Source: Lachnospiraceae bacterium (GTDB lineage Bacteria; Bacillota; Clostridia; Lachnospirales; Lachnospiraceae). From it: DNA of 64,000 bases. The position numbers were made by a program, and so were the translations under genes. Position 1 is the stretch's first letter, and each line of letters opens with the position of its first letter. Positions 45,638 through 55,222 of this stretch are shown one piece after another. The notes beneath the pieces are model-generated. The model made no database searches and was not told where the DNA came from. It worked only from the letters and a program-made list of their open reading frames with translations. The DNA is taken from NCBI GenBank assembly GCA_910576385.1, contig CAJTIR010000003.1, positions 62,001-126,000 on the forward strand, written 5' to 3'.

Positions 45638-48600
45638 ATGAGAGTAGAGAACAATAATTTAGCGGAAATTACCCAAACCAAGAATAAGGTGGAGATGAAA
45701 GGGAATGTTACGGTCAGCGTGGAGGAGACCACTGCCTGTAAGGTAGAAAAAAATACAGGCAAGGTAACTTCTGTACAACAGACGACAGTGGACAGACCCT
45801 TTTTTTCCGGCGAATCCCAGTTAGACCAGATTAGCCAGGAAGCGGAAAATATGGAGCTTCAGGTTATGCAGGAGAAAATTAAGGCAGTGTCTAATGCTTT
45901 ATCAGAAGGGGATTGCGAGAAGCTGGAAGAGGATGGATATACTGTGAATGGATCTGAGGTGGATACCATTATCACAGAGATGGATAAGATTAAGATGGAA
46001 CTTGCCAAAGCGGGTGTGGATATCAGTGTATTTGGAGATCATTTAAGTGCAGAGAAGCTGGAAGAGATGGCTGGAAGCATCGGTGCGGCAAAACAGTTGG
46101 AAGCGGCTATGCAGCAGGCAGATCTACCGGTTACAGAAGAAAATATAGTAGATTGTAACGAGGCGCAGCAGCAGGCGGCAGATTTAACCATGTGCAGTGA
46201 TGAAGCTGTCAAATATATGTTGGATCATGATCTTGAACCAACAATCGAAAATCTTTATATGGCACAGCACAGCACTGGCACAGCAGTAGCACAGCCTCAG
46301 AATGCAGGCATGGAATTAGATGACGGCCTCAAGGCACAGATTGCCAAAGTGATTACAGAGGCCGGGCTTTTGGTGAATAGCAGCACACTCTCTAGCAGCG
46401 AGTGGATGTTAAGGCAACAGATTCCTCTGACGGCAGAAAATCTCAGATATGTGACAGATTTGAAGAATGCGCAATTGCCTCCAACTGAGCAGCAGACGGT
46501 AGACGCCATGATGGAAGCTATGGCAGAGGGAAAACGTCCAGGGGATGCGGTACTTCTTGCTGGTTACAGTAATATGGAACGCGCTACACAAGCGGCAGAG
46601 GTGATTGAGCAGACGTCAGATCAAGATGTCTGGAATGTGGTAGAAAAAGGGGTGCCGCTCAGCATTGAAAGTCTTAAGGCGGCACAAAATAGCGCCAAGC
46701 AGCAGGAAGGTACAGACAATCAGGGGCAGCCACAGAAAGGGAATTCCCCTCTTCCAGAATATGCGAAGGAAGATCTGGCATTTATCAAAGCGAGGCGTCA
46801 ATTAGAAGAAATTCGATTGGTGATGACGGCGCAGGCAAATTATTCTTTGTTAAAACAGGGAATTGCTATTGAGACGCAGCCTTTAGAAGAATTGGTAGAA
46901 CAATTAAAGACACAGGAAAATGCGTATTATACGAGTCTGCTGAGTCAGAGCGGCGTTGAACCTTCACAGGAGAATACGGCTGTTTTTGCAGATACTATGA
47001 CAAAAGCCCAAGAGCTGAAAGGTGTACCTGCTTATATTCTGGGAACCGTGAATACAGATCAGGATAGTGTAGAAGCAATTCATGAGGCTGGTGTTTCTAA
47101 ACAGACGCAGATGGAGCGCGCAGAGCAGGCTTATGAGACGCTGCAGACAACACCCAGGGCAGACCTGGGGGACTCCATCCAGAAAGCATTTCGGAATGTA
47201 GATGATATTTTGGAGGATTTAAATCTGGAGACATCTGAGGCTAACCGCAGGGCGGTACGAATCCTGGCTTATAATGAGATGGAAATTTCACAGGAATCAA
47301 TTATGCAGATGAAATCAGCCGATCAGAAAGTGCAGAATTTATTCCAGAATTTATCCCCGTCTGTGGTGGTGGAGATGATTCGTGAGGGTGTAAATCCTCT
47401 GGAAATGAATGTGGAACAGCTTAATGCCAAAGCGGAGGAGATTAAGAATCGTTTAGACGCGGGTGGTGAGGAGAAATTCAGCAAATATCTGTGGAAACTC
47501 GAACAACATCAGGAAATCACAAAACAGGAACGGGAAAGTTATATCGGTATTTACCGAATGCTGAACCAGATTGATAAGACAGATGGGGCAGTAATCGGCG
47601 CGCTTGTCCAGCAGGGAGCGGAACTCTCTATGAAGAACTTGCTGACAGCAGTGCGTACCAACCGCAATCCAGGGATCAATGTATCTGTTGACAATAATTT
47701 TGGAGAGGCAGAGACGGCCGCAGCACAGCAATTGAGTATTTCTCAGCAGATTGAGGCGGCATACCAGACAGATTGTGCGAAGGAAGCTTTGAAATTTGCC
47801 ACACCAGAGGGAATGCAGCAGGCACAATCCCAGAAGGCTGTGGAAGACATGACACCAGAGGAATTGTTGTGGCAGCTTCGGGAAGCACCCAGAGATACTG
47901 AGACGGAGGAAGCTTATTATCAAGAACAGCTGCAGGAGTTTTCACAGGCAAAGAAAGCAGAAACCCAGATACTTCAGATCTTGACTGGCCATGATATGCC
48001 AGTGACCGCTTACAATATTATGGCTGCTAACAGGATGTTAAATTCTCGGGAGGGAATCTTTAAATCTCTGTTTGATAAGGAGAATTTGAAAAAAGATCCA
48101 GACTTAGAACAGGTAAAAGCAGATATTTTGGAGGAATTTGGAGAGGCAGTTAAGACGCCGGAGGATATGGCCAAGGCGCACAGAAAGCTGGCTGAGACGG
48201 CGGAAAATGTAATGAAGACGATGGCAGAGTCAGAAGAGGTCAGCAGCAGGGATTTGCGGGATATGAAGATTTTGCGTCAACAGATTGCGCTGGGAACCAA
48301 TATGGCCAAGGAGGAGCATTATGCAATTCCAGTATTGGTGGCAGATGAACTGACAAATGTACAGCTTAAGATTGTCAGAGGTAAGGAAGAGAAGGGCAGA
48401 GTGGATGTGTTCTTTGAAAATTCCAAGCTTGGCAAAGTGGCAGCGAGATTTCAGGTACAGGGGGATTCTGTGAAAGCTTATATTGCCTCAGATTCCCATG
48501 ATACAATAGAAGAGCTGAAAAACCAGGCAGAGAACATTAAGGAACAGTTGGGGCAGGAGAGACAGGAATCCTGGACACTGGATATGATTCACAGTGAGCA

Positions 48601-48754
48601 ATTGGATCTCAATCGTTTTGCCGCAGAAAAGACAAATAATGTCTCTCGCGAAGAGGCAGGGGAAGAGGCATATCAGGTACAGACGAAGACTTTGTATGGG
48701 ATTGCCAAAGGATTTTTAGAAGAAATGAAACAGATGGGGCAGGCTATGTCCTAA
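45638..48754 (+). CDS. Large DUF6240 flagellar-locus protein, FliK-like C-terminus
   Basis: This 1038-residue soluble protein is very rich in Gln and Glu. It contains recurring helical modules of the type ILTGHDMPVTAYNIMAANRM, AGVDISVFGDHLSAEKLEEM and LLAGYSNMERATQAAEVIEQ, in which a 'degree of freedom' helix precedes 'pvT.eNi'. The C-terminal ~170 residues (VLVADELTNVQLKIVRG, GRVDVFFENSKLGKVAARFQ) resemble the FliK hook-length control domain. There is no signal peptide, as expected for a flagellar type III substrate. It is directly followed by flagellin (26 bases), so a role as hook-length or export-switch protein is plausible (inference). Confidence 0.75.
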   Translation: MRVENNNLAEITQTKNKVEMKGNVTVSVEETTACKVEKNTGKVTSVQQTTVDRPFFSGESQLDQISQEAENMELQVMQEKIKAVSNALSEGDCEKLEEDGYTVNGSEVDTIITEMDKIKMELAKAGVDISVFGDHLSAEKLEEMAGSIGAAKQLEAAMQQADLPVTEENIVDCNEAQQQAADLTMCSDEAVKYMLDHDLEPTIENLYMAQHSTGTAVAQPQNAGMELDDGLKAQIAKVITEAGLLVNSSTLSSSEWMLRQQIPLTAENLRYVTDLKNAQLPPTEQQTVDAMMEAMAEGKRPGDAVLLAGYSNMERATQAAEVIEQTSDQDVWNVVEKGVPLSIESLKAAQNSAKQQEGTDNQGQPQKGNSPLPEYAKEDLAFIKARRQLEEIRLVMTAQANYSLLKQGIAIETQPLEELVEQLKTQENAYYTSLLSQSGVEPSQENTAVFADTMTKAQELKGVPAYILGTVNTDQDSVEAIHEAGVSKQTQMERAEQAYETLQTTPRADLGDSIQKAFRNVDDILEDLNLETSEANRRAVRILAYNEMEISQESIMQMKSADQKVQNLFQNLSPSVVVEMIREGVNPLEMNVEQLNAKAEEIKNRLDAGGEEKFSKYLWKLEQHQEITKQERESYIGIYRMLNQIDKTDGAVIGALVQQGAELSMKNLLTAVRTNRNPGINVSVDNNFGEAETAAAQQLSISQQIEAAYQTDCAKEALKFATPEGMQQAQSQKAVEDMTPEELLWQLREAPRDTETEEAYYQEQLQEFSQAKKAETQILQILTGHDMPVTAYNIMAANRMLNSREGIFKSLFDKENLKKDPDLEQVKADILEEFGEAVKTPEDMAKAHRKLAETAENVMKTMAESEEVSSRDLRDMKILRQQIALGTNMAKEEHYAIPVLVADELTNVQLKIVRGKEEKGRVDVFFENSKLGKVAARFQVQGDSVKAYIASDSHDTIEELKNQAENIKEQLGQERQESWTLDMIHSEQLDLNRFAAEKTNNVSREEAGEEAYQVQTKTLYGIAKGFLEEMKQMGQAMS

Positions 48755-48780
48755 AATAAATTAAAAGAGAGGTATTTAAC

Positions 48781-50229
48781 ATGAAAATTAATCACAATAT
48801 GTCAGCCATGATCGCCAATAAGAGATTGTTAGGAACAGAAAATAGCTTGTCAAATTCGATCGAACGTTTATCAACTGGTCTTCGGATTAACCGTGCGTCC
48901 GATGATGCGGCGGGTATGGCAATTGCCAGCAAGATGACATCACAGATTAAAGGGCTTGGTCAGGCGTCCAGAAATGCAGCAGATGGGACTTCTGTATTGC
49001 AGATTGCAGACGGGGCTTTAAATGAAGTGCACAGTATGCTTCAGAGAATGCGTGAGCTTTCTGTGCAGGCTGCCAATGGCACCAATACGCCAGATGATTT
49101 GGATGCAATTCAGTTGGAGATTGCTTCTTTGACAGAGGAAGTTGACCGGATATCAAGAGATACCGAATTTAATACAAAGCCATTGTTGGATGGAACTTTA
49201 GACCAGCGTGTTTATCCTGACAGCCGTGGTATTAAACGGATGGATATCTCTGACGCTGTTATGGCAAATACGTATTCTGTTAATATCACGGCAGATGCTG
49301 AGCATGCGGTGTTAGCCGGTGGTGCAGCGCTGAATGCGAATGCCACAGTGCCGGCAGGTGCAGAAGGAAAAGTGGTAATTAATGGCGTGGAAGTGGAGAT
49401 CAAAGAAGGAGAAACGTTTAGCGCTGTTTATGAGAAAATGCGCGCAGGTGCAGAGCGTGGAGAGGTGAATCTGATTGTGGTTGGAAATGTAAATGACACA
49501 AGCGGTACACCTGAGAATGCTGGTTATGTTCCCAATGATGTATCTCAAGGGGGAAATCTGGTCTTTGTCTCAAATCGATATGGCAACAGCGCTGAGATGA
49601 ATATCAAATGTGATAATCCGGCATTGGCAGGATTTTTAGGGATTGGTACAGATAACCAGGAAGTTGGAAAGGATGTAGCGATTGCTTTTGACGCCAATGA
49701 TAAGGGATTTGGCACACAGGCTACGATTCTCACGGATGGAAATTATGTGACAATTTCAGATCGCAGTGGCTTTGAGATGAAGTTTGAGGTAGAACCAGGC
49801 ACGCTTGGTACAGTCAATATGGAAGTCACTAATATGGGACCGATGACCCTCCAGATTGGGGCCAATGAAAATCAGACTATGGAAGTGCGTATTGCAGAGA
49901 TTTCTTCTCAGACATTGTATATTGATGAAGTTAATGTATGCACTGTTACTGGCGCCAGCCGTGCAATTACAAGCTATGATGGAGCGGTTTCTAAGGTCAG
50001 TGAGGTTCGTTCTTCTATTGGGGCATATATGAATCGATTGGATTATGCTGTCAGCAGTTTGGATGGTTCCGAGGAGAATATGACGCAGGCGCTTTCTCGC
50101 ATTGAGGATGTAGATATGGCAGAGGAGATGACAGAATATACAAAATACAATGTTCTCACTCAGGCAGCTACTTCGGTGCTTGCACAGGCGAATGATCTTC
50201 CGCAGCAGGTGCTGCAGCTTTTGCAGTAA
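48781..50229 (+). CDS. Flagellin
   Basis: This is a 482-residue filament subunit. The N-terminal D0/D1 helices (MKINHNMSAMIANKRL, ERLSTGLRINRASDDAAGMA, LNEVHSMLQRMRELSVQAAN) and the C-terminal helices (SSIGAYMNRLDYAVSSLD, SRIEDVDMAEEMTEYTKY, ending LPQQVLQLLQ) are complete. The central variable domain (~170-400) is of D2/D3 type, including a repeated beta-rich fold. AGAGAGG precedes ATG 48781. It is transcribed with the DUF6240 gene and followed by its chaperone gene fliS. Confidence 0.95.
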   Translation: MKINHNMSAMIANKRLLGTENSLSNSIERLSTGLRINRASDDAAGMAIASKMTSQIKGLGQASRNAADGTSVLQIADGALNEVHSMLQRMRELSVQAANGTNTPDDLDAIQLEIASLTEEVDRISRDTEFNTKPLLDGTLDQRVYPDSRGIKRMDISDAVMANTYSVNITADAEHAVLAGGAALNANATVPAGAEGKVVINGVEVEIKEGETFSAVYEKMRAGAERGEVNLIVVGNVNDTSGTPENAGYVPNDVSQGGNLVFVSNRYGNSAEMNIKCDNPALAGFLGIGTDNQEVGKDVAIAFDANDKGFGTQATILTDGNYVTISDRSGFEMKFEVEPGTLGTVNMEVTNMGPMTLQIGANENQTMEVRIAEISSQTLYIDEVNVCTVTGASRAITSYDGAVSKVSEVRSSIGAYMNRLDYAVSSLDGSEENMTQALSRIEDVDMAEEMTEYTKYNVLTQAATSVLAQANDLPQQVLQLLQ

Positions 50230-50266
50230 GGATTAAGTGTCAGTTAAGCAGACAGGAGGGAATCCA

Positions 50267-50743
50267 ATGACACAGGAGAAAAAGCAAGAGTTTACCCGTA
50301 GACTGAGTAATTGCAATCGAGGCCAAATGATTGTGATTATGTATGATATACTCTTTGCATATCTTGATGATGGTATTCAGGCAAAGGAAGACAACGATTA
50401 TAAATTATTTAAGCGGGCAGTGATCAATGCAAGACAGGTTGTGGGTAGATTGATGGAGGATTTAGATTTCAGCTATCAGATATCTGGCGATCTGTATGCT
50501 GAGTACCGCTTTGTGGATCAGCTTCTGGCTATGGCTGTATGTAAAAATGATGCACAGAACCTTGAGGATGCTCAGAGGGTTCTAAAGAACCTCTACGACG
50601 CTTTTAAAGAAGCAGCGCAGCAGGATACTTCAGAACCTCTGATGCAGCATACACAGCACGTTGTGGCAGGTATGACTTATCAGAAGGGCAGCCTTACAGA
50701 AACCCTTCAGGATTCAGAAAGTTCCAGAGGATTCCTTGCATAG
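50267..50743 (+). CDS. fliS: Flagellar export chaperone FliS-like protein
   Basis: This 158-residue helical protein has the FliS length and pattern (FTRRLSNCNRGQMIVIMYDI near the N-terminus, LYAEYRFVDQLLAMAV, VLKNLYDAFKEAAQQ). FliS binds the flagellin C-terminus and prevents premature polymerisation. AGGAGGG (50254-50260) supports ATG 50267 over GTG 50237. Its 3' end overlaps the convergent yaaL-like gene by 37 bases. Confidence 0.8.
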   Translation: MTQEKKQEFTRRLSNCNRGQMIVIMYDILFAYLDDGIQAKEDNDYKLFKRAVINARQVVGRLMEDLDFSYQISGDLYAEYRFVDQLLAMAVCKNDAQNLEDAQRVLKNLYDAFKEAAQQDTSEPLMQHTQHVVAGMTYQKGSLTETLQDSESSRGFLA

Positions 50744-50958
50744 GAATCCTCGTTGAACTGTTTTGCCTTTGTCAACAGGAACTTATAGCGCATCTGTAAG
50801 GCATTTACCTGATAAATACAATAGTCAATCAGATCTGGTTCCATAGCGTTTTCAAAGTTGTCATAGGCGAGTGCTAAATCATATCTAGCTTTTTCAAGGT
50901 CATCTAAAAGTAAAGAATAAGCAGTTGTCTGTGGTTCTTTTTTTGCAATTTGAAACAT
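50707..50958 (-). CDS. DUF2508 (YaaL-like) small protein
   Basis: This 83-residue protein contains the DUF2508 pattern: LLDDLEKARYDLALAYDNFE, then DLIDYCIYQVNALQMRYKFL. GGGAGGGG on the minus strand supports ATG at 50958. In Bacilli yaaL lies between recR and bofA, and here a bofA-like gene starts 180 bases away on the other strand, so the association is kept but inverted. Function is unknown. Confidence 0.8.
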   Translation of the reverse strand: MFQIAKKEPQTTAYSLLLDDLEKARYDLALAYDNFENAMEPDLIDYCIYQVNALQMRYKFLLTKAKQFNEDSYARNPLELSES

Positions 50959-51137
50959 ATTGCATCCCCTCCCTTTTTGAAACAATGTATTTCGGTGCCC
51001 CGAAAATTCACGGTGACAATTCCTTTACTTAAAGTATAAGCAGAACATTTCCAATCTATACAAAAAAGTCATAAATTTTTCCAGAAAGTATATATATCAT
51101 AGTGAGAAAGGTTTTTTGAATGAGAAAGGAAATTGAA

Positions 51138-51410
51138 ATGGAACTTTATTATGGGATGGGAGCAATCATTGGAGTATGCCTGTTGGTGCTTCTTATGGGT
51201 ACAATCAAACAGAAATCAGCAAAGATTGCAGTATTTATTTTTCGAAGTGCAGGGGGAGCAGTGGGAATCTGTGTAATCAATAGTATTTTAGAAAGTCAAG
51301 GAATTGCGGTAGCGGCAGGGATTAACCCAGTCAGTATTTTGACAATTGGAACCCTTGGTATCAGCGGGTTTGCGCTGATCTATGGAATTTTATTCTATCG
51401 ATTCTTGTAA
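51138..51410 (+). CDS. BofA-family membrane protein (pro-sigma-K processing inhibitor type)
   Basis: This 90-residue protein has two or three hydrophobic helices (MGAIIGVCLLVLLMG, GISGFALIYGILFY), and the FRSAGGAVGICVINSIL segment is typical of BofA. In sporulating Firmicutes BofA restrains SpoIVFB processing of pro-sigma-K. GAAAGGA at 51124-51130 favours ATG 51138; ATG 51120 is an alternative. The presence of DUF2508 next to it supports the assignment. Confidence 0.8.
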   Translation: MELYYGMGAIIGVCLLVLLMGTIKQKSAKIAVFIFRSAGGAVGICVINSILESQGIAVAAGINPVSILTIGTLGISGFALIYGILFYRFL

Positions 51411-51446
51411 CATATATACAAAAATGAAAAATTTTCCACAAGGTAC

Positions 51447-51475
51447 TTTACAATTATAAAAACTTGATTTATAAT
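51447..51475 (+). promoter_or_regulatory. Promoter of the Tad pilus operon
   Basis: TTTACA (51447-51452), 17-base spacer, TATAAT (51470-51475), about 70 bases before the first tad gene. Confidence 0.7.
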
Positions 51476-51543
51476 CCAAATCAATCACTGATTCGCGAGC
51501 AGGAGAATAATTCGAAGAGAGGTGATGCATTGGGGAGTTAAAG

Positions 51544-52044
51544 ATGTTCATAACCCTAACGCTTTTAAGTGTTGCGGTGGTGATGGACATACAAAGTTTT
51601 CGGGTCAGTAATCGACTGATCGTCAGTGGTCTTATATCAGGACTTTTTCTACAGGTTCTGGAAGAGGGAGTAAAAGGGCTGGGCGTTTTTATTCTAAATG
51701 TTTCTATACCAATTATCTTATTTTATCTATTATTTCTGATACGTGCCCTGGGGGCAGGTGATATCAAATTATTTTCCATGATTGGCGGTATTTGGGGGTT
51801 TCATGTACTTATTTTAACTATAGTGTTATCTTTTCTTGTGGGGGCAGGCATATCTCTGTGTAAGCTTCTCTATCATCGAAATCTCATTTCTCGTCTTTGG
51901 GTATTTAAAGATTATATCTGTCAAGTAATAATCTCTGGCAGGCTATTAAAATATCCAAAAGGATCTCAGAAAGAAAAACATGTCATTCATTTTTCAATTG
52001 CAATTTTAATTGGATATGCAATCGCTATGGAGGTGGCTTATTGA
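51544..52044 (+). CDS. Prepilin peptidase, A24 family (CpaA/TadV-like)
   Basis: This 166-residue polytopic membrane protein carries the two catalytic aspartates of the A24 family, in VVMDIQSFRVSN and LGAGDIKLFSMIGG. It cleaves the leader of the Flp pilin and of pilin-like proteins at the cytoplasmic face. GGGGAG at 51532-51537 supports ATG 51544. Its stop overlaps the next TTG start. A second, different A24 peptidase occurs at 59426 in the same locus. Confidence 0.88.
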   Translation: MFITLTLLSVAVVMDIQSFRVSNRLIVSGLISGLFLQVLEEGVKGLGVFILNVSIPIILFYLLFLIRALGAGDIKLFSMIGGIWGFHVLILTIVLSFLVGAGISLCKLLYHRNLISRLWVFKDYICQVIISGRLLKYPKGSQKEKHVIHFSIAILIGYAIAMEVAY

Positions 52045-53117
52045 GCAAACTTATAATTGCCGTCTGCGATATGGACGGTGTATATGCAGAAAGGCTGGGA
52101 GAGTGGATTTCTCTGGAAAATAAAGGAGAACTTCAGGGAATTTCGTTTTCTTCCCCAGAATGTTTCCTGGAGTATTTTAGTATCCAGAAGCCAGATATCA
52201 TATTATTAAGTAAAGAATTTCTGGAACATCAACAAATCCGAAAGCTCTTACAACAGCACAGAGAAAGTGAAGAATCCAGAAAAGAGTCCAGAAAGGAAAG
52301 CGCAATGTGGCTTTATCTGCATGGAGAAGAAGAAAAAACAACAACTTTAATGGAGATACAAGGGCTTTTATCAGTAGAAAAATACCAGTCGGCCGCTCAG
52401 ATTCTCAGAGAAGTATTTTTTAATTATCAGAACTGGGGCGGCAGAGTACATATGGAGACGGCTGTCAATAAGGAGATGATTGGTATTTATTCTCCAGGAC
52501 ATAGTATCTGGCAGACGCCATTTGCCTTAACATTTGCACATGCATTGGCGCTAAAAGAGAAAGTGCTCTATGTAAATTTTAAGGAATGTGCTGGTTTTAG
52601 TGTTTGGTTTCAGGAGGAATATGAGAGAGATTTACTGGATGTAATGTACTTGTGCCTGAACAATGAAGTGAATATCACTGATTGTATAAACAGCGCGCTT
52701 TATACCTTAGAAGGTATAGATTATATTCCGCCAGCCGGGGATGGAGGCTGTTTGGGAGAAGTATCAGCAGAAGATTATGTAAAGTTTGTGCAGCTTTTGG
52801 AGAGAAACAGTGGCTATGATGTGATACTTTTCGATTTTGGCATGATGATTCCTGGGTTTTATCAGCTTCTTGATCTGTGCAGCCAGGTTTATATTACTAC
52901 AGAGCATAATGAACTCTATGAAGCTCCTTTACATCAATTTCAGCAGATGACAGAGAGGCAGACAGAAGTTAAGTTGAAACAGAAATTTATTTATTTAACG
53001 CTGCCGACAGTCAATCTGGAGATATCTGCTGCTGCTGACCGGCTTCAACAATGGATGTGGAGCAGTTTAGGGGATTTCAGCCGAGAGATGGCGGGGGTGC
53101 AGGTTGGAACAAATTAG
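52041..53117 (+). CDS. TadZ/CpaE-like protein with deviant Walker A
   Basis: This 358-residue cytoplasmic protein starts at TTG 52041 (GGAGG at 52029-52033), overlapping the previous stop. Residues 1-130 resemble a receiver-like domain (IIAVCDMDGVYAERL, KPDIILLSKEF). Residues ~150-350 are a ParA/MinD-like fold (IYSPGHSIWQTPFALTFAHA, KVLYVNFKECAGFS, DVILFDFGMMIP). The loop where GKGGxGKT is expected reads SPGHSIWQ and lacks the Lys, as in other TadZ proteins that act as polar localisers. It overlaps the tadA start by 14 bases. Confidence 0.82.
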   Translation: MSKLIIAVCDMDGVYAERLGEWISLENKGELQGISFSSPECFLEYFSIQKPDIILLSKEFLEHQQIRKLLQQHRESEESRKESRKESAMWLYLHGEEEKTTTLMEIQGLLSVEKYQSAAQILREVFFNYQNWGGRVHMETAVNKEMIGIYSPGHSIWQTPFALTFAHALALKEKVLYVNFKECAGFSVWFQEEYERDLLDVMYLCLNNEVNITDCINSALYTLEGIDYIPPAGDGGCLGEVSAEDYVKFVQLLERNSGYDVILFDFGMMIPGFYQLLDLCSQVYITTEHNELYEAPLHQFQQMTERQTEVKLKQKFIYLTLPTVNLEISAAADRLQQWMWSSLGDFSREMAGVQVGTN

Positions 53118-54309
53118 AAAAAATGTACTGGCTCAGTTGGATATGACAAGGGAACATGAGGAGCAGGAGTTGTTAGCAGTAATTGATGAAGAGATTTGTC
53201 GTGAAGCTAAGGTGCGCGTAATTCCCTTAAATTGGCGGCGAGAACTGAGACAGCAAGTTTTTCATTCGCTGCGCAAGTTAGATGTGCTGCAAGAGTTATT
53301 GGATGAGGATGAGATCACAGAGATCATGGTAAATGGAGCAAACCATATTTTCTATGAGCGAAAAGGTGAGATTCGAACATGGAACAAGTCTTTTTCTTCT
53401 CAAGAGAAACTAGAGGATATTATACAACAGATAGTTGGAAACCATAATCGGGTGATCAATGAGGCAGAACCGATTGCAGATACCAGACTTTCAGACGGTT
53501 CTAGAGTGAATGTAGTGCTGCCGCCAGTGGCTCTGGAAGGTCCAGTCGTCTCTATTCGAAAATTTCCCAAACACCCGATATTGATGGAACAGATGATTGA
53601 AGGAGAATCTATTAGTCAAGAGTGTGCAGAATTTCTGGCCACATTGGTCAAGGCAGGTTATAATATCTTTATTTCCGGGGGAACTGGATCTGGAAAAACA
53701 ACATTTCTAAATGCATTATCTGAATTTATTCCCAAAACAGAACGCGTAATTACAATAGAAGATTCAGCAGAACTACAGATTCAGGGGATTACCAATTTGG
53801 TACGGCTGGAGACAAGAAATGCAGGGCCAGAGGGAACACTGGCTATTACCATACGAGATTTGATTCGTACTGCACTACGTATGCGCCCAGATCGAATTGT
53901 AGTAGGAGAAATCCGCGGGGCAGAGTGCTTGGATATGCTGCAAGCTATGAATACAGGCCACGACGGATCTTTAAGTACAGGACATGCCAATAGCTGTCAA
54001 GATATGGTCAGTCGCATGGAAACTATGGTCTTAATGGGGATGGAGTTGCCATTGATGGCAATTCGAGCCCAGATTACAGCAGGAGTTGATATCTTGGTGC
54101 ATCTGGGTAGACTTAGAGATCGCAGCAGGCGAATGTTATCCATTATGGAGATTGATAAGCTAAAAGAAGGTGAGATTCAATTAAATCCTCTCTATGAGTT
54201 TGTAGAAATGGGAGTACGTAATGGTAAGATCACCGGAAGCTGGCAGCAGAAGGGGAAGTTGATTCATCGTGGAAAACTCTATGCGGCTGGGATGGAAGTG
54301 CAGGGATGA
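53104..54309 (+). CDS. tadA: Tad pilus assembly ATPase (TadA/CpaF)
   Basis: This 401-residue secretion ATPase has an N-terminal helical domain, then MVNGANHIFYERKGEI. Walker A is FISGGTGSGKTTFLNAL, the Asp box is ITIEDSAELQI, Walker B is RPDRIVVGEIRGAECLDML, and the His box is NTGHDGSLSTGHAN. It powers Flp pilus extension. It starts with TTG 53104 inside the end of tadZ. Confidence 0.95.
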   Translation: MEQIRKNVLAQLDMTREHEEQELLAVIDEEICREAKVRVIPLNWRRELRQQVFHSLRKLDVLQELLDEDEITEIMVNGANHIFYERKGEIRTWNKSFSSQEKLEDIIQQIVGNHNRVINEAEPIADTRLSDGSRVNVVLPPVALEGPVVSIRKFPKHPILMEQMIEGESISQECAEFLATLVKAGYNIFISGGTGSGKTTFLNALSEFIPKTERVITIEDSAELQIQGITNLVRLETRNAGPEGTLAITIRDLIRTALRMRPDRIVVGEIRGAECLDMLQAMNTGHDGSLSTGHANSCQDMVSRMETMVLMGMELPLMAIRAQITAGVDILVHLGRLRDRSRRMLSIMEIDKLKEGEIQLNPLYEFVEMGVRNGKITGSWQQKGKLIHRGKLYAAGMEVQG

Positions 54310-54313
54310 AATA

Positions 54314-54398
54314 TGTATGTAGTTAAAAGAGAGAAGGAGGCTAAGAGTTATGGAAATGAATGTATGATCTTTGTATGTAGTTAAAAGAGAGAAGGAGG
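54314..54398 (+). repeat. 58-bp-period tandem duplication of a ribosome-binding region
   Basis: A 27-base block starting TGTATGTAGTTAAAAGAG and ending AAGGAGG occurs at 54314-54340 and again at 54372-54398. The first copy is followed by ATG 54350, which opens a five-codon frame; the second by AGG at the corresponding position. See the tadB entry. Confidence 0.85.
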
Positions 54399-54408
54399 GA
54401 AGCTAAGA

Positions 54409-55149
54409 ATTAGGGATTATAGGAATTACAGATTAAATTATGGTGAAAAACTGTTAGGATTTTTTATAACAGTAGGGATTTCGGGAATGATTTCTTGGTT
54501 ATTTTACCGGAGTTTTTATGGAATGGCAGGCATAATACCATTGTATATTCTAGTAAAAAAATATCTTAGAGAGTATCTTCTGCAAAGACAGAGAGAACAG
54601 ATGTTATTTCAGTTTCGAGAATTCTTGCAAATGGCAGTGGCAGCATTGAAGGCAGGATATGCTATGGAAAATGCATTTATAGAGGCATGGCAAGAGTATG
54701 TGCAATTATATGGCAATAAAACAATCATTGCACAAGAATTTCGTAATATTAACCATAAGGTGCAGCTTAATATTCCTCTTGAGGAGTTGATCGATGACTT
54801 TGCACAGCGCAGTGGGATAGAAGAGATCTTAAGTTTTGCCCAGGTTTTTGGGTTTGCCAAGCGCAGTGGTGGAGATATGATGAAAATATTTTATGGAACT
54901 GTGGATAAAATTCGCCAGAAGTCTGAGGTAGAGCGGGAGATAGAGACCGTGGTGACAGCCAAGAGAACAGAGCAGCGTATTATGGATCTTGTGCCTTTTG
55001 GGATTTTATTCTATGTAGGATTCACATCACCAGACTTTTTGAAACCTCTGTATGGAAATCTTTTGGGAGTATCCGTGATGACAGTCTGTCTGATTAGTTA
55101 TTTGGGAGCATTTCTGTGGGCAGAAAAAATATTGAAAATCCGCGTTTAG
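54409..55149 (+). CDS. tadB: Tad membrane protein TadB (type II secretion F domain), start uncertain
   Basis: From the first ATG (54487) the product is 220 residues, but the frame is open upstream and encodes a plausible continuation (IRDYRNYRLNYGEKLLGFF) that matches the usual TadB N-terminus. A good AAGGAGGG (54392-54399) precedes this extension, but no ATG, GTG or TTG does. The only candidate near it is ATT 54409, and the aligned position of the upstream duplicate's ATG is AGG (54412). The body has FREFLQMAVAALKAGYAMEN and SFAQVFGFAKRSGGDMMKI, with two C-terminal helices. It forms the inner-membrane platform with TadC. Confidence 0.75.
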   Translation: MRDYRNYRLNYGEKLLGFFITVGISGMISWLFYRSFYGMAGIIPLYILVKKYLREYLLQRQREQMLFQFREFLQMAVAALKAGYAMENAFIEAWQEYVQLYGNKTIIAQEFRNINHKVQLNIPLEELIDDFAQRSGIEEILSFAQVFGFAKRSGGDMMKIFYGTVDKIRQKSEVEREIETVVTAKRTEQRIMDLVPFGILFYVGFTSPDFLKPLYGNLLGVSVMTVCLISYLGAFLWAEKILKIRV

Positions 55150-55222
55150 GGGATGGAAGAGTGATAAGAAATGAAAAGATAGAGTATAGTAATGCAAATC
55201 TGCATTCAGGGGGGGTGAATGG

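Noticed and set aside
45638-48754. Simple structural or phage tape-measure protein
   Set aside because: No phage genes nearby; flagellar promoter, flagellin and fliS in the same operon point to motility.
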